Positions 1-11,228 of a stretch of 64,000 bases of DNA are shown here, one piece after another (positions within the stretch are counted from its first letter, which is position 1; every line of letters starts with the position of its first letter). The translations under genes were made by a program, and so were the position numbers. This stretch comes from Hydrangea macrophylla (Eukaryota; Streptophyta; Magnoliopsida; Cornales; Hydrangeaceae): contig CM066987.1 in assembly GCA_033977485.1 (NCBI GenBank), positions 51,711,033 through 51,775,032 on the forward strand, read 5' to 3'. The notes beneath the pieces were generated by a model. The model was given only the letters and a program-made list of their open reading frames with translations. It did not search any database and had not been told where the DNA came from.

Positions 1-343
1 AAAGGAAGGTCTTGTATCTGGGTTCTTTGGCTAGCAAACGAAGTTTGCCCCTGGTTTTAGGGCTTCGGAGTGGTTCCGGGCAAACGCCAGTTTGCCCCTA
101 GTATGGCACAGGTTTTTTTTTTTTTTTTTTGGGTTTCCAAGGGCCGAAGGCTTTTGAGAGCCTGCCTACTTATCCCGGAATGGGTATCAGGCCTGCAGTA
201 GTTCGGTTTAAGGCTTGAAGGAAGACGCCGCTCGGGCGGTTTTATTTTCAATGACCGAACCAGGTAGGTTGCCTACGTATCCCCTAGTGGGAATCAGGTC
301 AAGCGTAGTTCATCAAGGTAGGAGGTTTTGAAAAGGAAAGGTT
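1..343 (-). other. E2 3' untranslated region with an imperfect repeated motif
   Basis: No gene is seen. On the plus strand two imperfect copies of a ~45-bp block occur, near 148-202 and 264-314. Both have the skeleton CCTAC-K-TATCC, then GG-R-ATCAGG, then GTAGTTC. A T-run lies at 113-130. This lies between the pol stop codon and the missing LTR, the place where Tat elements often carry tandem repeats. Confidence 0.6.
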
Positions 344-442
344 TCAAGCAAAATATTTCTTGAGGCGATCAAGGTTGATTAGCTGTTTAAATTCAACTCC
401 ATCTAGGTCCATGAGATAGGCTGCTCCTCCGGAAAGGAGAGT
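344..442 (-). pseudogene. E2 integrase C-terminal tail (split from the rest of pol by E1)
   Basis: The minus-strand frame ends at a stop at 344-346 and encodes the last ~32 residues of the polyprotein, ending with the typical terminal LDRLKKYFA-like motif of Tat integrases. It is the continuation of the reading frame that breaks off at 14943. Across the AGAGT target duplication the two halves stay in the same frame. Homology stops exactly at 442/443, where the E1 LTR begins. Confidence 0.85.
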
Positions 443-692
443 TGCAAAGCGGGGGTATTTGTAAAATACAACCGCGCTAAAGGAAAGAATTGTATTAGTT
501 TTTATCACAACTTCCCGTTTTATCTGCGATTTGCATTGCAAGGCTAATTTCTATACACTATGATTAATCTATGATAAGTTGTATTGTTTTAGCTGTTATT
601 TGTGCAGATTACCGCTGTGTGGACTAAACAGATGAACATCAGAATAAATGGAATGCTGGAATGAAAACAAATGAAGCCCAAGCTGAAATGTG

Positions 693-815
693 GAGTTCGA
701 TCGATCTAAGAAGGTTCGATCGATCGAGAGTTCGATCGCTCAAAGAGAGTGGAAGCGCTTGAGTCTTAAGGGTTCGATCGATCGAGAGCAGTTCGATCGA
801 TCGAACGGGGTATTT
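693..815. repeat. Palindrome cluster upstream of the E1 LTR TATA box
   Basis: Five variants of the self-complementary 14-mer TTCGATCGATCGAA, or its half, lie within 123 bp, some ending in GAG instead of GAA. The last copy ends ~65 bp upstream of the TATA box. The same cluster is present in the 3' LTR at 13570-13692. Confidence 0.85.
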
Positions 816-874
816 CCAGTAACATTTGCGTAGGCAGCAGATGCGGGTTTTAACCCTAGTTTCTTAGGTTTTCT

Positions 875-882
875 TATATATA
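875..882 (+). promoter_or_regulatory. TATA box of the E1 5' LTR
   Basis: TATATATA in the context CTTATATATAGG, inside the LTR and ~60 bp downstream of a palindrome cluster. The identical copy in the 3' LTR is at 13752-13759. Confidence 0.6.
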
Positions 883-1297
883 GGAGTATTATACACGTCC
901 ATATGGACGCCCACTTTGTTTTTCAACAGTTTAGAAGGAGAGATAGAGATTTGTGTTTGGTTTTGTAGGTTTTCATTGAATTTTCATATTGTGGACTGGA
1001 TTTCTCTGAGTTAATACTAGTGTTCTTCATTCCAGGTTATCTATATATCATTCATTTACATTCTGCACTTTGTAGGTGTAGTTTAATTGCTCATCTCGTG
1101 GTAATATATGCTAGATATTGTTAAAACCATAGATTTGATAGTTTTTATGAAAAACTCACAACCAAACAGGGTATTAATGTTTTCTTACGTTAAAAATCAA
1201 TCCTCGACACTCCAGACGATGTCTGAGTAGTCCCAGGTTGGGAGAACACGATGAAACAGTGATCTCCAGCCTCTGCCATGCAGCAGAATAATCGCTG

Positions 1298-1421
1298 TGT
1301 TCGATCGATCGAAGTTGATTCGATCGATCGAAACAGAGACAGTCAATCGATCGAAGTCAGTTCGATCGATTGAGGGATGAAGGTCTTCGATCGATTGAAA
1401 GCGCGTCGATCGATCGAACTC
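1298..1421. repeat. Second palindrome cluster in the E1 5' LTR
   Basis: Six copies or variants of TTCGATCGATCGAA occur, several with C-to-T or G-to-A changes inside CG dinucleotides (for example CGATTGA). Two sites that differ between the LTRs fall in this cluster, near 1384 and 1395. The diverged LTR of E4 has CAATCGATTG-type palindromes at the homologous place. Confidence 0.85.
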
Positions 1422-2071
1422 TCAGATTCTTGAGGATGTTCCCTGCAGTATTCCAGGACTTTTTGTTTTAGGATTTGTTATCATTCTGTCCCAAATAAAT
1501 GCTCAGTTTGTCAAAACAGTTTTAAAACTAAGGCCCTAAGGCATTTTCTTTCAATACATTTTGCAAACCATCTTCAATGCTAACACCATTGAGGATGCAA
1601 GTCTTAACTATTGGATTAAACTGCTTTCATGTATCTTAATTTAACTGTGATGATATGGTCCCGGTCATGAAAGGGCTATAGAATCTCTATCTTTAGAGGA
1701 ATACGGAAAACTGTGGGTAATATACTCCCTTGTGCTTCAAAGCAAATGCATGGTAGATGGCTAGGTTACTGCGAGTTTGTGTAATCCCAACACTTTCTTT
1801 TAATGTTAAACATCCTAATTTCAAGTACTGTTTTAATTAGCTAGTTAGATCGTTAGTCATTTTCTGTAGTAATTTTAGCTGGGGAACTTTGTGTTCCGCA
1901 CCATCGTTCAATCTTATTCTTTTTATTTTATTTTCTTTAGAGGTTAGTCTAATTCGATAGGTCAACACCTTCCCTGTGGGATCGACCTGGTCTTACCAGA
2001 TATTACTTGCACGTCTACCTACACTTGGGTATTGCACAAGACCGCACAAGATTTTTCTCGTGTCAAGTTTT

Positions 2072-2089
2072 TGGCGCCGTTGCCGGGGA
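2072..2089 (+). other. E1 primer binding site (tRNA-Asp type)
   Basis: TGGCGCCGTTGCCGGGGA lies six bases after the LTR end. It is the complement of the 3' end of plant tRNA-Asp, the usual primer of Athila elements. Confidence 0.9.
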
Positions 2090-2174
2090 AGGCGACGATC
2101 AATTCCTTAGATTACCTCAGTCTCATCGTTCATCTCTTTCTATTTTTATTTTCTCTTCTTTTCAGTTCTTTTGG

Positions 2175-2180
2175 GTAAGT
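2175..2180 (+). other. Candidate major splice donor in the E1 leader
   Basis: GTAAGT in the context TTGG|GTAAGT lies between the primer site and the gag start codon, the place of the major donor in retroviruses. Acceptor-like CAG sites after pyrimidine-rich tracts occur at 7917-7919, 8526-8528 and 9843-9845, each just before a downstream reading frame. The splicing itself is inferred. Confidence 0.45.
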
Positions 2181-2206
2181 TCTCACCCTAGGGTCTTTCC
2201 TAGTTC

Positions 2207-5200
2207 ATGTCCGAGAATTCTATTGAAGGAATTTTTGGAAATCCTGTCTACCTGTCTGACTCTGAAAGCTCCATCAACCCCATAGCCAATCCAACTGCAT
2301 CAATGGATGATCATCAGAGTGAAAATGGTGACAATGTTGTGGTACCAATTGATGAGGCACTCCGTCCTCTTTGCGATCTCATGCAACCAGAACATGCACC
2401 TACGCCCTCTTGCATTCAAATCCCACCGCATAATGGCGAATTTCAGTTTCGCAATGGGATGATTCAACTTCTTCCCACTTTTCATGGGATGGAAAGCGAG
2501 AAGGCGTATTTACATGTTACCGATTTCGAGGATGTTTGCAAAACATTCTCGCAAACTTGTCCTAGGGAGGTGACGCATATAATGCTATTCCCCTTCATTT
2601 TGAAAGATAAAGCGAAGGCGTGGCTCCACTCCCTAAAACCTAATTCAATTTTCACCTGGCATGCGATGCGCACCGCGTTTTTGAAGAAATTCTATCCTAC
2701 TCGCATGACCACAGACCTTCAGCGTCAAATCAATTCCTATAAACAAAAGAGCAATGAAACCTTCACACAAGCGTGGGAGCGTTTCAAAGATTTGCTTCTC
2801 TCGTGCCCACACCATGGGTTTGAGAAATGGCGAACTATCAGCTTCTTTTATCAGGGATTGAATGGTGAAACAAGGAAGTTGGTGGAAACGATGAGCTCGG
2901 GACCATTTCTGCGTAAAAACACTGAAGAGGCCGAAGCCCATTTCGAATGGTTAGCTGAATACGCTCATGAATGGTCAAATTCTGACAATATCTCACGCTC
3001 ACAGATATCCTGTGTAGAGGAGAAAAGCCTATACCAACTAACCAATGAAGATCACCTCATGACTAAGTATGCAGAGCTAGCAAAGAAGGTAGAGGAGTTA
3101 AGTATGAAAGGAGAGAGCTCTAGGCAAGTCTTGCCTGAAGAACCATGTGGCACATGCAACATGTTGGGATATACAACTCAATATTGTCCTAATGTGCCAT
3201 ATTTTCAAGAGCAAGCCCCTATAGAGATGAATGCCATGCAAGGTTTTCGAGGGGCGGGGAATTCCAACAATAACTTTCAAAATAACAATAGATGGAATCA
3301 CCCCGGTTTTGATTGGAGAAATAATGCTGGGGCCCAAAATCAATATCAACAGCAGCCCTACAACAATAATCAATATCAAGGGCAAAACAATAGGCCAGCC
3401 CAGCATTACAATCAAAACAGAACCAATAATTACAATCAAGCTCAACCCTCCAATGCACCACAAACCAATACCTATGTGCCACCGCACAAGAAGGTACAAG
3501 AAGAAGAGCCACTTGCTAATGCCAATCTAACGCAGCAACTCATACAGATGATGAGTAGAATGTCTGCCACATTAGAAAGGATAGATGCACGGCAAGAAGG
3601 TTCAGGAGGAACATTCCCTGCCCAACCACTTCCAAATCCAAAGGGACATAACAATGGTCCTAACAATCAAGAACATGCTAAAGCTGTGACTACACTGAGA
3701 AGTGGAAAAATCATAGGGAAAAGCATGCCTCTGTCCACTCCCGAAGTGTACGATGAGGAGGAAGTGGTGGATAAAGAAGTTGAGCTACCATCTACTCAAG
3801 AGGAGGAGCAGTCTACCAATGACGAACCAATCAAGGCAAACATTGAAGCTCCTAGAGTAGAGGAAGAAGTTGAGCGAAGGCCTGGGAAGGAGTCTGTTAA
3901 GGAGGAACCACCAAAATGCCCCTTCCCTGCACCTTATCCTCAACGGTTGAAGAAACCCAAGAATGAGACAAAGAATCAGGAGTTTCTGGAATTGTTTAAG
4001 CAAGTTAAGATTAACCTTCCACTCCTAGATGCTATCAAGCAAGTGCCGGCCTATGCTAAGTATCTCAAAGATCTATGCACGGTCAAGAGGAGGCAAAGCG
4101 TGAAGAAACATGCTTATGTCGCATGTCAAGCCAGTGCGATCATTCGAAATGAGTTGCCTCCAAAACTCAAAGATCCCGGCACACCTACTGTCTCATGCAG
4201 AATTGGGAATCAAAAGATAGACAACGCACTCCTCGATTTAGGAGCAAGCGTGAACCTGCTGCCATACTCAGTCTATAAACAGCTGGGGTTGGGTGAACTC
4301 AAACCCACCCGAGTTGCTTTGCAATTGGCAGACAGATCTGTAAAGTACCCTAGAGGGGTGTTAGAGGACGTCCTTGTCCAAATAGACACTTTTGTCTTTC
4401 CGGTTGATTTTGTGATATTGGACACAGAACCTGTGTCTAATCCTGGTGCACATATCCCGGTTATTTTTGGACGTCCATTCCTCAACACCATTGATGCCAC
4501 AATCAAGATTAGAACTGGTATCATGACTATCGTATTCGGGAACATGACGTTGAATATCAAGATCTTTTCTAATCCCCGACCTGAAGAATACGATGATGAG
4601 GAAGAAATCCATTATATAGACACGGTCATTGAAGATGAAGTTGACTTGGTCGACTATAAAGATCCTTTGGAAGTTGTGATGACTCAATTTGGCGATATTT
4701 ATCAGCCTGCAGAGTCCACCCCATTGGATGCTGACCTGAACCAGACGTGTCTTATGATGGATACGAAAGAGGAGGATAGAGCCGATTGCATGTGGATACA
4801 GCCATATGAACAACTGCCTCCTAAAACCAAGTTGGTAATGCCCTCTAGTTTCCAGTTTCCGGAGTTAGAATTGAAGGAGCTTCCCAAAGAGCTAAAATAC
4901 GCATTCCTAGGAACTGGAAAAACTTATCCTGTGATCATTTCATCTGTTTTAACTCATGAACAGGAAAGTAAGCTAGTGGAAATGCTTACCAAGCATAAGG
5001 ATGCTATGGGATGGACAATTGCTGACCTCAAAGGCATAAGCCCATCCATATGCACGCATAAGATATATCTGGAGGAAGACGCTAAACCCTCAAGGCAAAT
5101 GCAAAGGCGTCTGAACCCCAACATGCAAGAAGTAGTTAAAAAGGAAGTGCTTAAACTACTTGATGTTGGGATGATATATCCGATATCTGACAGTCCTTGG

Positions 5201-7768
5201 GTTAGTCCTACCCAAGTAGTTCCTAAGAAAGCAGGCATAACGGTCATCCCGAACAAAGATGGTGAATTGGTACCAACACGTGTTCCCACTGGATGGAGGA
5301 TGTGTATTGATTACAGGAAGTTAAATACTGTGACCCGAAAGGACCATTTTCCTTTGCCATTTATGGATCAAATGCTAGAACGCGTGGCGGGTCACAAGTA
5401 TTACTGCTTCTTGGATGGATACAGTGGATATAATCAAATTGAGATTGCTCCTGAAGATCAGGAGAAAACCACATTCACGTGTCCATTCGGTACTTTTGCC
5501 TACCGACGAATGCCGTTTGGCCTATGCAATGCACCGGCTACCTTTCAGCGGTGCATGCTGAGTATATTCAGTGACATGGTCGAAAACATCCTTGAAGTTT
5601 TCATGGATGATTTTTCAGTATTCGGCCATAGCTTCGAAGATTGCCTTACCAATCTCGAGCAGATTTTAATGAGGTGTGAGGACAAACACCTAGTCTTGAA
5701 TTGGGAGAAGTGTCACTTCATGGTGACCAAGGGAATAGTCCTCGGCCACATAATATCCGATGAAGGCATTCAAGTGGATAAGGCTAAAATCGACATAATC
5801 TCAAATTTACCTGTTCCCCGTACAGTAAGAGACATTCGTTCATTCTTGGGGCATGCAGGTTTTTATCATCGATTTATCCAAAATTTCAGTGCAATTTCTC
5901 GACCCCTTTGTCAACTTCTTGTCAAAGATGCACCTTTCGAGTGGTCAGAGAGTTGCCAAAAGTCCTTTGAGGATCTAAAAGATCTCCTCACCTCCGCACC
6001 TATAATACAGGCACCCGACTGGAGTTTGCCTTTTGAATTAATGTGCGACGCTAGTGATTACGCCATTGGCGCAGTCCTAGGCCAGAGAAAGGACAATAAG
6101 CCACATGTGATATACTACGCCACCCGAACCTTGAATGACGCTCAAATGAATTACACTACCACTGAGAAGGAGCTGCTGGCTGTAGTATTCGCCCTGGACA
6201 AGTTTAGGTCTTATCTGATAGGGTCACCAATCGTCTGTTTTACAGATCATTCGTCCCTCAAATATCTGCTGACAAAGAAAGACGCTAAACAACGGCTTAT
6301 TCGCTGGATACTCTTACTCCAAGAGTTTGATCTAACTATCAAGGACAAGAAAGGAGTAGAGAATGTGGTTGCGGATCATTTGTCCCGGTTGACTTTTGTT
6401 GACAATACTGAATCCCAATCCATTAAAGATGAGTTCCCAGACGAACAGCTACTGGCAGTAAGTAGTCTGCCTTGGTATGCTGATATTGTAAACTACCTCG
6501 TCACGGGTGAAACACCAACTCAGTGGTCGAACCAAGATAGGAAACGGTTCCTCTCGTTCGCGCGTCACTTCTTCTTTGATGACCCATACCTTTTCAAGTA
6601 CTGTGCTGATCAGGTCATCAGGCACTGCGTCCCCAATGAGGATATAACCGTAATATTAGCGTCATGCCATTCTGAGGCATGCGATGGCCACTTCGCGTCA
6701 CAAAAGACCGCACAAAAAGTCTTACAGAGCGGTTTTTACTGGCCCACAGTCTTCAAAGATGCTTATTCCTTTTGCAAGACATGCCAACGCTGTCAAAAGC
6801 TTGGAACCATTTCTAAAAGGAATTCTATGCCTTTAACCCCTATCATCACAATTGAGATATTTGATTGTTGGGGCATAGATTTTATGGGCCCATTTCCCAA
6901 GTCGAATAACTGTGAATACATACTCCTTGCTGTGGAGTATGTATCGAAATGGGTAGAAGCGATACCAACGAGACGAAATGACCATAGAACGGTCATGTCA
7001 TTTCTAAGAGAGCATATTTTGTCTCGTTTTGGTACTCCGAAAGCTTTATTAAGTGACCAAGGCAAGCATTTCTGCAATAGGCCCTTGGAGTCACTTCTCA
7101 AGAAATACGGAGTCCATCATAAAATCGCTCTTGCCTATCATCCACAGTCTAATGGGCAAGCAGAATTGGCTAACCGAAAAATCAAGCATATTCTCGAGAA
7201 GACGGTTAGTTCCAATCGAAAAGACTGGGCATACAAATTGACAGACGCGTTATGGGCATACCGTACTGCCTATAAGACGAATCTTGGTATGTCCCCATAC
7301 AGATTGGTTTACGGGAAAGCTTGCCATCTTCCTGTTGAAATTGAACATAAAGCTTACTGGGCAACGCGCTCATTGAACTTTGATATTCAAGAAGGAGGTC
7401 AGCTACGCAAGCTCCAACTTGCAGAGCTAGAGGAAATACGACGAGATGCGTATGACTCTGCAAAGTTGCATAAGGAAAAGTTGAAGGCTCGCCATGATCG
7501 TACGATTTTTCGTAAATCATTTGAGCCGGGGCAGAAAGTTTTGCTGTATGACTCTCGTCTCCACCTTTTCCCAGGAAAGCTCCGTTCCCGTTGGACAGGC
7601 CCGTTCATCGTAAAAACTGTTTTTCCACATGGGGCGGTTGAGATTGTCAACCCAAAGAACGATGATTGTTTCAAGGTCAATGGCCAAAGATTGAAACCGT
7701 TCTTGGAAAACTTCCACACTGAAGTTGAGCACATCCAGCTGGATGAGCCCAGCTATTCTCATGATTAA
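2207..7768 (+). CDS. gag-pol: E1 Gag-Pol polyprotein (Athila)
   Basis: One open frame of 1853 codons encodes all proteins for particle assembly, reverse transcription and integration. Order: retrotransposon gag domain (about residues 85-245); zinc knuckle at 314-327, where the usual histidine is tyrosine (C-x2-C-x4-Y-x4-C); a Gln/Asn-rich stretch (about 345-420); an acidic linker; aspartic protease with DLGA at 677; reverse transcriptase with FMDD at 1132-1135; RNase H; integrase with an HHCC-like zinc region and catalytic D1558, D1617 and E1653. The last two are separated by 35 residues, as is canonical. Start: the ATG at 2207 follows the primer site and candidate donor, and the diverged E4 gag also begins with a Met-Ser start. 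The lack of stops or frameshifts supports recent activity. The knuckle substitution may impair RNA packaging. Confidence 0.95.
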   Translation: MSENSIEGIFGNPVYLSDSESSINPIANPTASMDDHQSENGDNVVVPIDEALRPLCDLMQPEHAPTPSCIQIPPHNGEFQFRNGMIQLLPTFHGMESEKAYLHVTDFEDVCKTFSQTCPREVTHIMLFPFILKDKAKAWLHSLKPNSIFTWHAMRTAFLKKFYPTRMTTDLQRQINSYKQKSNETFTQAWERFKDLLLSCPHHGFEKWRTISFFYQGLNGETRKLVETMSSGPFLRKNTEEAEAHFEWLAEYAHEWSNSDNISRSQISCVEEKSLYQLTNEDHLMTKYAELAKKVEELSMKGESSRQVLPEEPCGTCNMLGYTTQYCPNVPYFQEQAPIEMNAMQGFRGAGNSNNNFQNNNRWNHPGFDWRNNAGAQNQYQQQPYNNNQYQGQNNRPAQHYNQNRTNNYNQAQPSNAPQTNTYVPPHKKVQEEEPLANANLTQQLIQMMSRMSATLERIDARQEGSGGTFPAQPLPNPKGHNNGPNNQEHAKAVTTLRSGKIIGKSMPLSTPEVYDEEEVVDKEVELPSTQEEEQSTNDEPIKANIEAPRVEEEVERRPGKESVKEEPPKCPFPAPYPQRLKKPKNETKNQEFLELFKQVKINLPLLDAIKQVPAYAKYLKDLCTVKRRQSVKKHAYVACQASAIIRNELPPKLKDPGTPTVSCRIGNQKIDNALLDLGASVNLLPYSVYKQLGLGELKPTRVALQLADRSVKYPRGVLEDVLVQIDTFVFPVDFVILDTEPVSNPGAHIPVIFGRPFLNTIDATIKIRTGIMTIVFGNMTLNIKIFSNPRPEEYDDEEEIHYIDTVIEDEVDLVDYKDPLEVVMTQFGDIYQPAESTPLDADLNQTCLMMDTKEEDRADCMWIQPYEQLPPKTKLVMPSSFQFPELELKELPKELKYAFLGTGKTYPVIISSVLTHEQESKLVEMLTKHKDAMGWTIADLKGISPSICTHKIYLEEDAKPSRQMQRRLNPNMQEVVKKEVLKLLDVGMIYPISDSPWVSPTQVVPKKAGITVIPNKDGELVPTRVPTGWRMCIDYRKLNTVTRKDHFPLPFMDQMLERVAGHKYYCFLDGYSGYNQIEIAPEDQEKTTFTCPFGTFAYRRMPFGLCNAPATFQRCMLSIFSDMVENILEVFMDDFSVFGHSFEDCLTNLEQILMRCEDKHLVLNWEKCHFMVTKGIVLGHIISDEGIQVDKAKIDIISNLPVPRTVRDIRSFLGHAGFYHRFIQNFSAISRPLCQLLVKDAPFEWSESCQKSFEDLKDLLTSAPIIQAPDWSLPFELMCDASDYAIGAVLGQRKDNKPHVIYYATRTLNDAQMNYTTTEKELLAVVFALDKFRSYLIGSPIVCFTDHSSLKYLLTKKDAKQRLIRWILLLQEFDLTIKDKKGVENVVADHLSRLTFVDNTESQSIKDEFPDEQLLAVSSLPWYADIVNYLVTGETPTQWSNQDRKRFLSFARHFFFDDPYLFKYCADQVIRHCVPNEDITVILASCHSEACDGHFASQKTAQKVLQSGFYWPTVFKDAYSFCKTCQRCQKLGTISKRNSMPLTPIITIEIFDCWGIDFMGPFPKSNNCEYILLAVEYVSKWVEAIPTRRNDHRTVMSFLREHILSRFGTPKALLSDQGKHFCNRPLESLLKKYGVHHKIALAYHPQSNGQAELANRKIKHILEKTVSSNRKDWAYKLTDALWAYRTAYKTNLGMSPYRLVYGKACHLPVEIEHKAYWATRSLNFDIQEGGQLRKLQLAELEEIRRDAYDSAKLHKEKLKARHDRTIFRKSFEPGQKVLLYDSRLHLFPGKLRSRWTGPFIVKTVFPHGAVEIVNPKNDDCFKVNGQRLKPFLENFHTEVEHIQLDEPSYSHD

Positions 7769-7927
7769 TAATCCAAAGTGAAGTTCCAATTGTTGTTGTA
7801 TTTCCTTTCTTTCCCTGCATTTTAGTTTCTCTCTCTTTTGCTTCTTTTTGGTTTTCGTTCTTTATTTCGTGTTTGTGATCTAGTTCTAATCCATTATACC
7901 TTAAACCACTCTGTTGCAGGTGCATAG
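7769..7927 (+). other. Spacer after E1 pol, ending in an acceptor-like site
   Basis: Noncoding and pyrimidine-rich, ending CTGTTGCAG|G at 7919, nine bases before the next ATG (7928). It reads like a 3' splice site for a subgenomic RNA. Confidence 0.4.
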
Positions 7928-8548
7928 ATGCGAGGTGATGATGTTCATTCTGTCGGTTCTTGGGCTGATTCAGAATGTCGCTGTGGTACTTGGACTGAGG
8001 GTGAACTCACACCCTGCCCCTTGCTTCATCAGGACCCTGAAGCTCATTCTCTTATTGATGCTGCTCAAGGGTACATTCCATATCCACCAGCCCTCCTGGA
8101 CATCAATCCATACGAAAATATGGGATTTCAGGATGATGATGATGTGGAGGAGGATGATGACCTGTACATGGGACGTATGGTGGATGATGCACTCATGGCC
8201 CAGTGGGAGAATGACGATATGTGGGAGCCATGGGAGGATCATGACCTTCAGGATGTCGTCCCAGATCGCCACAATGCCGTCTTTGTTTTCGTGGACGATT
8301 TCCTTGTTCCTGAGTTGGTCCCATACCGCTACGTGCACCTGAGCTACCTGCTATTTAGGCTCCAATGCCCATTACCAGCCAGTGCATTTTGGGAACCTAT
8401 GCCAATAGTGAGGTTGGAACTTGTCACAGTTCTTTGTATTTTTGTTTCTATTCATTGTTTTTCTTTTCGTGTTAATTCGTGTTTGTTGTGTTCTGTTATA
8501 TTATTTTCAGTTGTTGTTTTTTGTCCAGGATTGTCACTATGTTCCTAA
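7928..8548 (+). CDS. Small acidic downstream ORF of E1, unknown function
   Basis: I do not recognise the 206-residue product. It is strongly acidic from about residue 60 to 120, with runs of Asp and Glu and several Trp. After about residue 160 it becomes hydrophobic, in a T-rich stretch that looks more like an intron than coding sequence. A possible donor GTGAGG (8408) and acceptor (8528) would remove that part. It sits after an acceptor-like site. It could be one exon of an Athila downstream gene or a chance frame. Confidence 0.35.
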   Translation: MRGDDVHSVGSWADSECRCGTWTEGELTPCPLLHQDPEAHSLIDAAQGYIPYPPALLDINPYENMGFQDDDDVEEDDDLYMGRMVDDALMAQWENDDMWEPWEDHDLQDVVPDRHNAVFVFVDDFLVPELVPYRYVHLSYLLFRLQCPLPASAFWEPMPIVRLELVTVLCIFVSIHCFSFRVNSCLLCSVILFSVVVFCPGLSLCS

Positions 8549-8853
8549 ATGGTATTCCGGTATTTCTCCCACATCAACTGATTCATGGCCTTGGGCCCTA
8601 CATAAGGCCCCCACACACTCCGCCGCGAGAGGACAGTCCGTTGCGAAATCACACTCCTTTATCCTTGTCTCCGTCCGGATCACCTCTTGCATGGGCTTTC
8701 AATTCTGTGGAGACGCCAGACTTGTTTGATGATGTCCTTGCTGCTTTTCGATTGTTCTGGGAAAGGGAATCATCGAGTTTGGACTTCACTTCTGACGATT
8801 CGGCGGGTTATGAAGAGATTGTGGAAGAGGAAATCTTTATACTCGAAGATTAG
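8539..8853 (+). CDS. Second small downstream ORF of E1, unknown function
   Basis: The ATG at 8539 lies eleven bases after an acceptor-like TTGTCCAG site. About 104 residues follow: a Pro/His-rich first half and a markedly acidic C-terminus ending in Glu/Asp-rich sequence before the stop at 8853. I recognise no domain. Its position and charge resemble the preceding frame, so both may belong to one spliced downstream gene. Confidence 0.35.
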   Translation: MFLNGIPVFLPHQLIHGLGPYIRPPHTPPREDSPLRNHTPLSLSPSGSPLAWAFNSVETPDLFDDVLAAFRLFWERESSSLDFTSDDSAGYEEIVEEEIFILED

Positions 8854-9193
8854 TGCTGCATTTCAGTTGTTTCCGTTTATTTTCATCTTTTGTTTATCGA
8901 CTGGAATGTAATCCTTGACAAAAATGTTATTGGTTTTAGTGTTAGTTTTCTTTTGTTTAGTTTTCTTTAGTTAAATAAGGTCCTGACTACCATGTGGGAG
9001 AATTTAGTTACAGTGCGGATGTTTTTATAAATTTTTTATTGACAATAAATTGCAATTTTCTATTCTGAGGATGAATGTCTGTCATACATGCCTGTAATTC
9101 AACTGCTTTTCAGTCTCTCTGCATGTCCAGAATGGTTTCTGATAGTTGGGTGTGATGGTTCATGTTTCCCATTAAATTCTGGAATTTTTGTGT

Positions 9194-9312
9194 TCGATCG
9201 ATCGAACCCAGTTCGATCGATCGAAACCTGGATGTTCAAGCGCTTGTAGATTATGTTCAATCGATTGAGGGATTTGTGTTCGATCGATCGAACCAAGTTC
9301 GATCGATCGAAC
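9194..9312. repeat. Internal palindrome cluster of E1 (first)
   Basis: Four perfect TTCGATCGATCGAA copies occur as two pairs with 6-7-bp spacers, plus one decayed copy (TTCAATCGATTGA) between them. Confidence 0.85.
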
Positions 9313-9655
9313 GAAGCATTTAAACGAGGCGTCTTCAGGACACCTCTTCATTTCCCTCACTCTCACTTTCAATCGCTCGAAGACAGAGGGGGGGGGGGCG
9401 ACTCGGCAATTTTCGATTTCTGGCATCCAAAAGGAAGCCCTGATCAATCCTCTGATCATCCTCATCGTCATCTCATCATCACTTCCATCTCCACTGCGAG
9501 TGCTAAACTGAGGTAGGCCCCACTTGTTTGTAGTTTCCTTTCCTTAATGTTCGTGTTAGAAAATCCCAAGGGGGTGTCCCCTTGGTCTTAGGATCTCTTT
9601 TTGTTAGTTAGGTGTTTGTGTAACCTCCATTTCTGCGATAGCTGAACACCGCTGT

Positions 9656-9776
9656 GTTCGATCGCTCGAACTGGTTTCGAGCGATCGAAGGGAAGCTGTT
9701 CGATCGATCGAACAATGTTAAAGCGATCGAAGCCGACTCCAGTTCAATCGATCGAACCAAGTTCAATCGATCGAAC
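9656..9776. repeat. Internal palindrome cluster of E1 (second)
   Basis: Variants include TTCGATCGCTCGAA, TTCGAGCGATCGAA, a perfect copy, and two TTCAATCGATCGAA copies. Substitutions are often matched on both arms, so self-complementarity is partly kept. Confidence 0.8.
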
Positions 9777-9854
9777 TTCAGCAGTGTTAGTTTTGTTTCT
9801 TTTTCTCCCAGTTCTTATCTGTATCTTGTGTGGTCTTATTTTCAGGACTGCCAG

Positions 9855-11228
9855 ATGAATCCAGTGACGGGCTACCATAAGTCTAAGCCCCTCAGCCGTA
9901 TTATACCAGATCCGGTGCCTGCACACGGGTTCCGGAATGACGAGGATAGGCTGTGGTACGAGCGGCACTTTCAGACGAGGATGGTGATGGTCGAGCGCCC
10001 TATTGAGCACATCTGGACAGAGAACCCATGGTTCCTTACACGGATCCGCTCTATGCCTCACTGGTTCCATCTCCTGTCGTTGGCCAAGAGTGTCAATCTG
10101 TCTTGGATTCGCGGTGCTTGCGCGACTATGATCAGCGACCCGGTTGCACCATTCACCTACCATGCCTTCTTCCGGAGTCGCTCATTCATTATCAGTCCAG
10201 CCACCGTTTCAGCCGCGTTGGGGGTGCCAGAGGTACCAGATTATGTTTGCCCCCACCGGCCAGATGCACCAGTGACCCCACCATCCACTATTATCCGGGA
10301 GCTCACTAGAGGCGCCGTTCCGTCTTGGGATGACGATGCTTTGATCGAGGACCATTTTCTCACTGATGGCTACCATATGATCCACTTGGTCCTCAGTAAC
10401 TGCCTCCTAGTGACTTCCTATCGAGAGAAGATCGCGGCTTGGTATGCGCAAGTCTTATATGCAGTGGGGACGGGACAGCCAGTTTGTATATCACGCCTAT
10501 ATATTGATTTTATGGTCCACCCCACCCGTTATATCTCGTCCAAGAAGCACCTGAAGGGTGCTTGGGCTATTCAGAGGGTGATGGCTGAGGCCGGTTTTCC
10601 CGTGCTTGCTGGCGATGATGTTCGCCCTTCTCCCCGCAGATTTAGCGAGGCGGCTGCTCGCCGCTCCGACGCCCAGAAGAGGAAGCGAAAAGGGAAAGGG
10701 AAAGCAAGAGTGAGGGGGAGGAAGAAGAGGCGTGGTGGGACGGACACGGAGGCCGGAGCTTCAGGGACACCTACTGAGGTGGAGGAGCTTGATTCGGATG
10801 ATGAGGATGATCCAGTTGCTGCGGTTTAGCAGTTTGAGCTGCGACAGCGGTCGCAGGCTCAGGCCCAGGGAGAGTCTTCTTCTTCTGTGCCTCTCCCGAC
10901 AGTTCACGAGCTACTATTAGAGGAGAGAGAGGCCAGGATTAGACTCGAGGGCCGGATAGACCATCTCCAGACTTTACTGGAGTCCATTTTGATTCAGATC
11001 GGGGTTGAGTCGACTGTTCATTCTACTCCGCATCCATCGACGACCCCGTCTGCACCACCTACCACTGTGCCATCATCTGATGCTGCCCCAGATTCTGAGG
11101 CTGCTGATCCTTTTTCCACCGCTGCTTCCGAGCCATCTGCTGCCGCCCCTGCTACTACCATATTGCCGCCTACTCCCATCGACATCCCTTCTGATATCGC
11201 CGATGATACGCCGTCTGGGGTCGATTAG
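9855..11228 (+). pseudogene. E1 large downstream (env-position) ORF with one in-frame TAG
   Basis: The protein sits where Athila elements carry their third gene, sometimes called env-like. I chose the ATG at 9855, just after the acceptor-like site at 9845; the frame is open further upstream only through palindrome repeats. Residues ~1-250 resemble the plant-specific 'putative plant transposon protein' family. A Lys/Arg-rich, NLS-like stretch (about 270-300) and an acidic tail follow, then TAG at 10827-10829. The same frame reopens directly, with a coiled-coil-like segment and a Pro/Ser/Thr-rich tail to 11228 (458 codons in all). The TAG probably comes from CAG. No signal peptide or membrane segment is visible, so 'envelope' would be misleading. 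Family assignment is from memory of its pattern. Confidence 0.7.

Larger units (their letters stand above)
443..2065 (+). repeat. E1 5' LTR
   Basis: Direct repeat of 13320-14942 with identical length (offset 12877). It starts with TG, ends with CA and is flanked on the left by AGAGT. A TATA box is at 875-882 and an AATAAA at 1494-1499, so transcription start and polyadenylation probably fall between them. Two clusters of TTCGATCGATCGAA-type palindromes lie at 693-815 and 1298-1421. Confidence 0.95.
8854..9854 (+). other. Noncoding stretch of E1 with two palindrome clusters
   Basis: No convincing gene. Palindromes of the TTCGATCGATCGAA family occur at 9194-9312 and 9656-9776, as in the LTRs. 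Repeated peptides such as FDRSN and SIDRT in translations are artefacts of this motif. It ends in a pyrimidine-rich tract with TTTTCAG (9845), ten bases before the ATG of the next frame. Confidence 0.6.

Noticed and set aside
2072..2089. tRNA-Asp gene near the E1 LTR
   Set aside because: Only the complement of the tRNA 3' end is present; it is a primer binding site without tRNA arms upstream.
2300..7789. Minus-strand ORFs of 60-150 residues under E1 gag-pol
   Set aside because: Shadows of the sense frame without promoters, splice sites or domains, unlike the antisense genes of E3.
9099..9516. Small ORFs with repeated DRSN/SIDRT peptides
   Set aside because: They are frame-by-frame translations of the TTCGATCGATCGAA palindromes on both strands.
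9855..11228. Envelope glycoprotein in E1
   Set aside because: No signal peptide, membrane segment or glycoprotein features; only its position resembles env.
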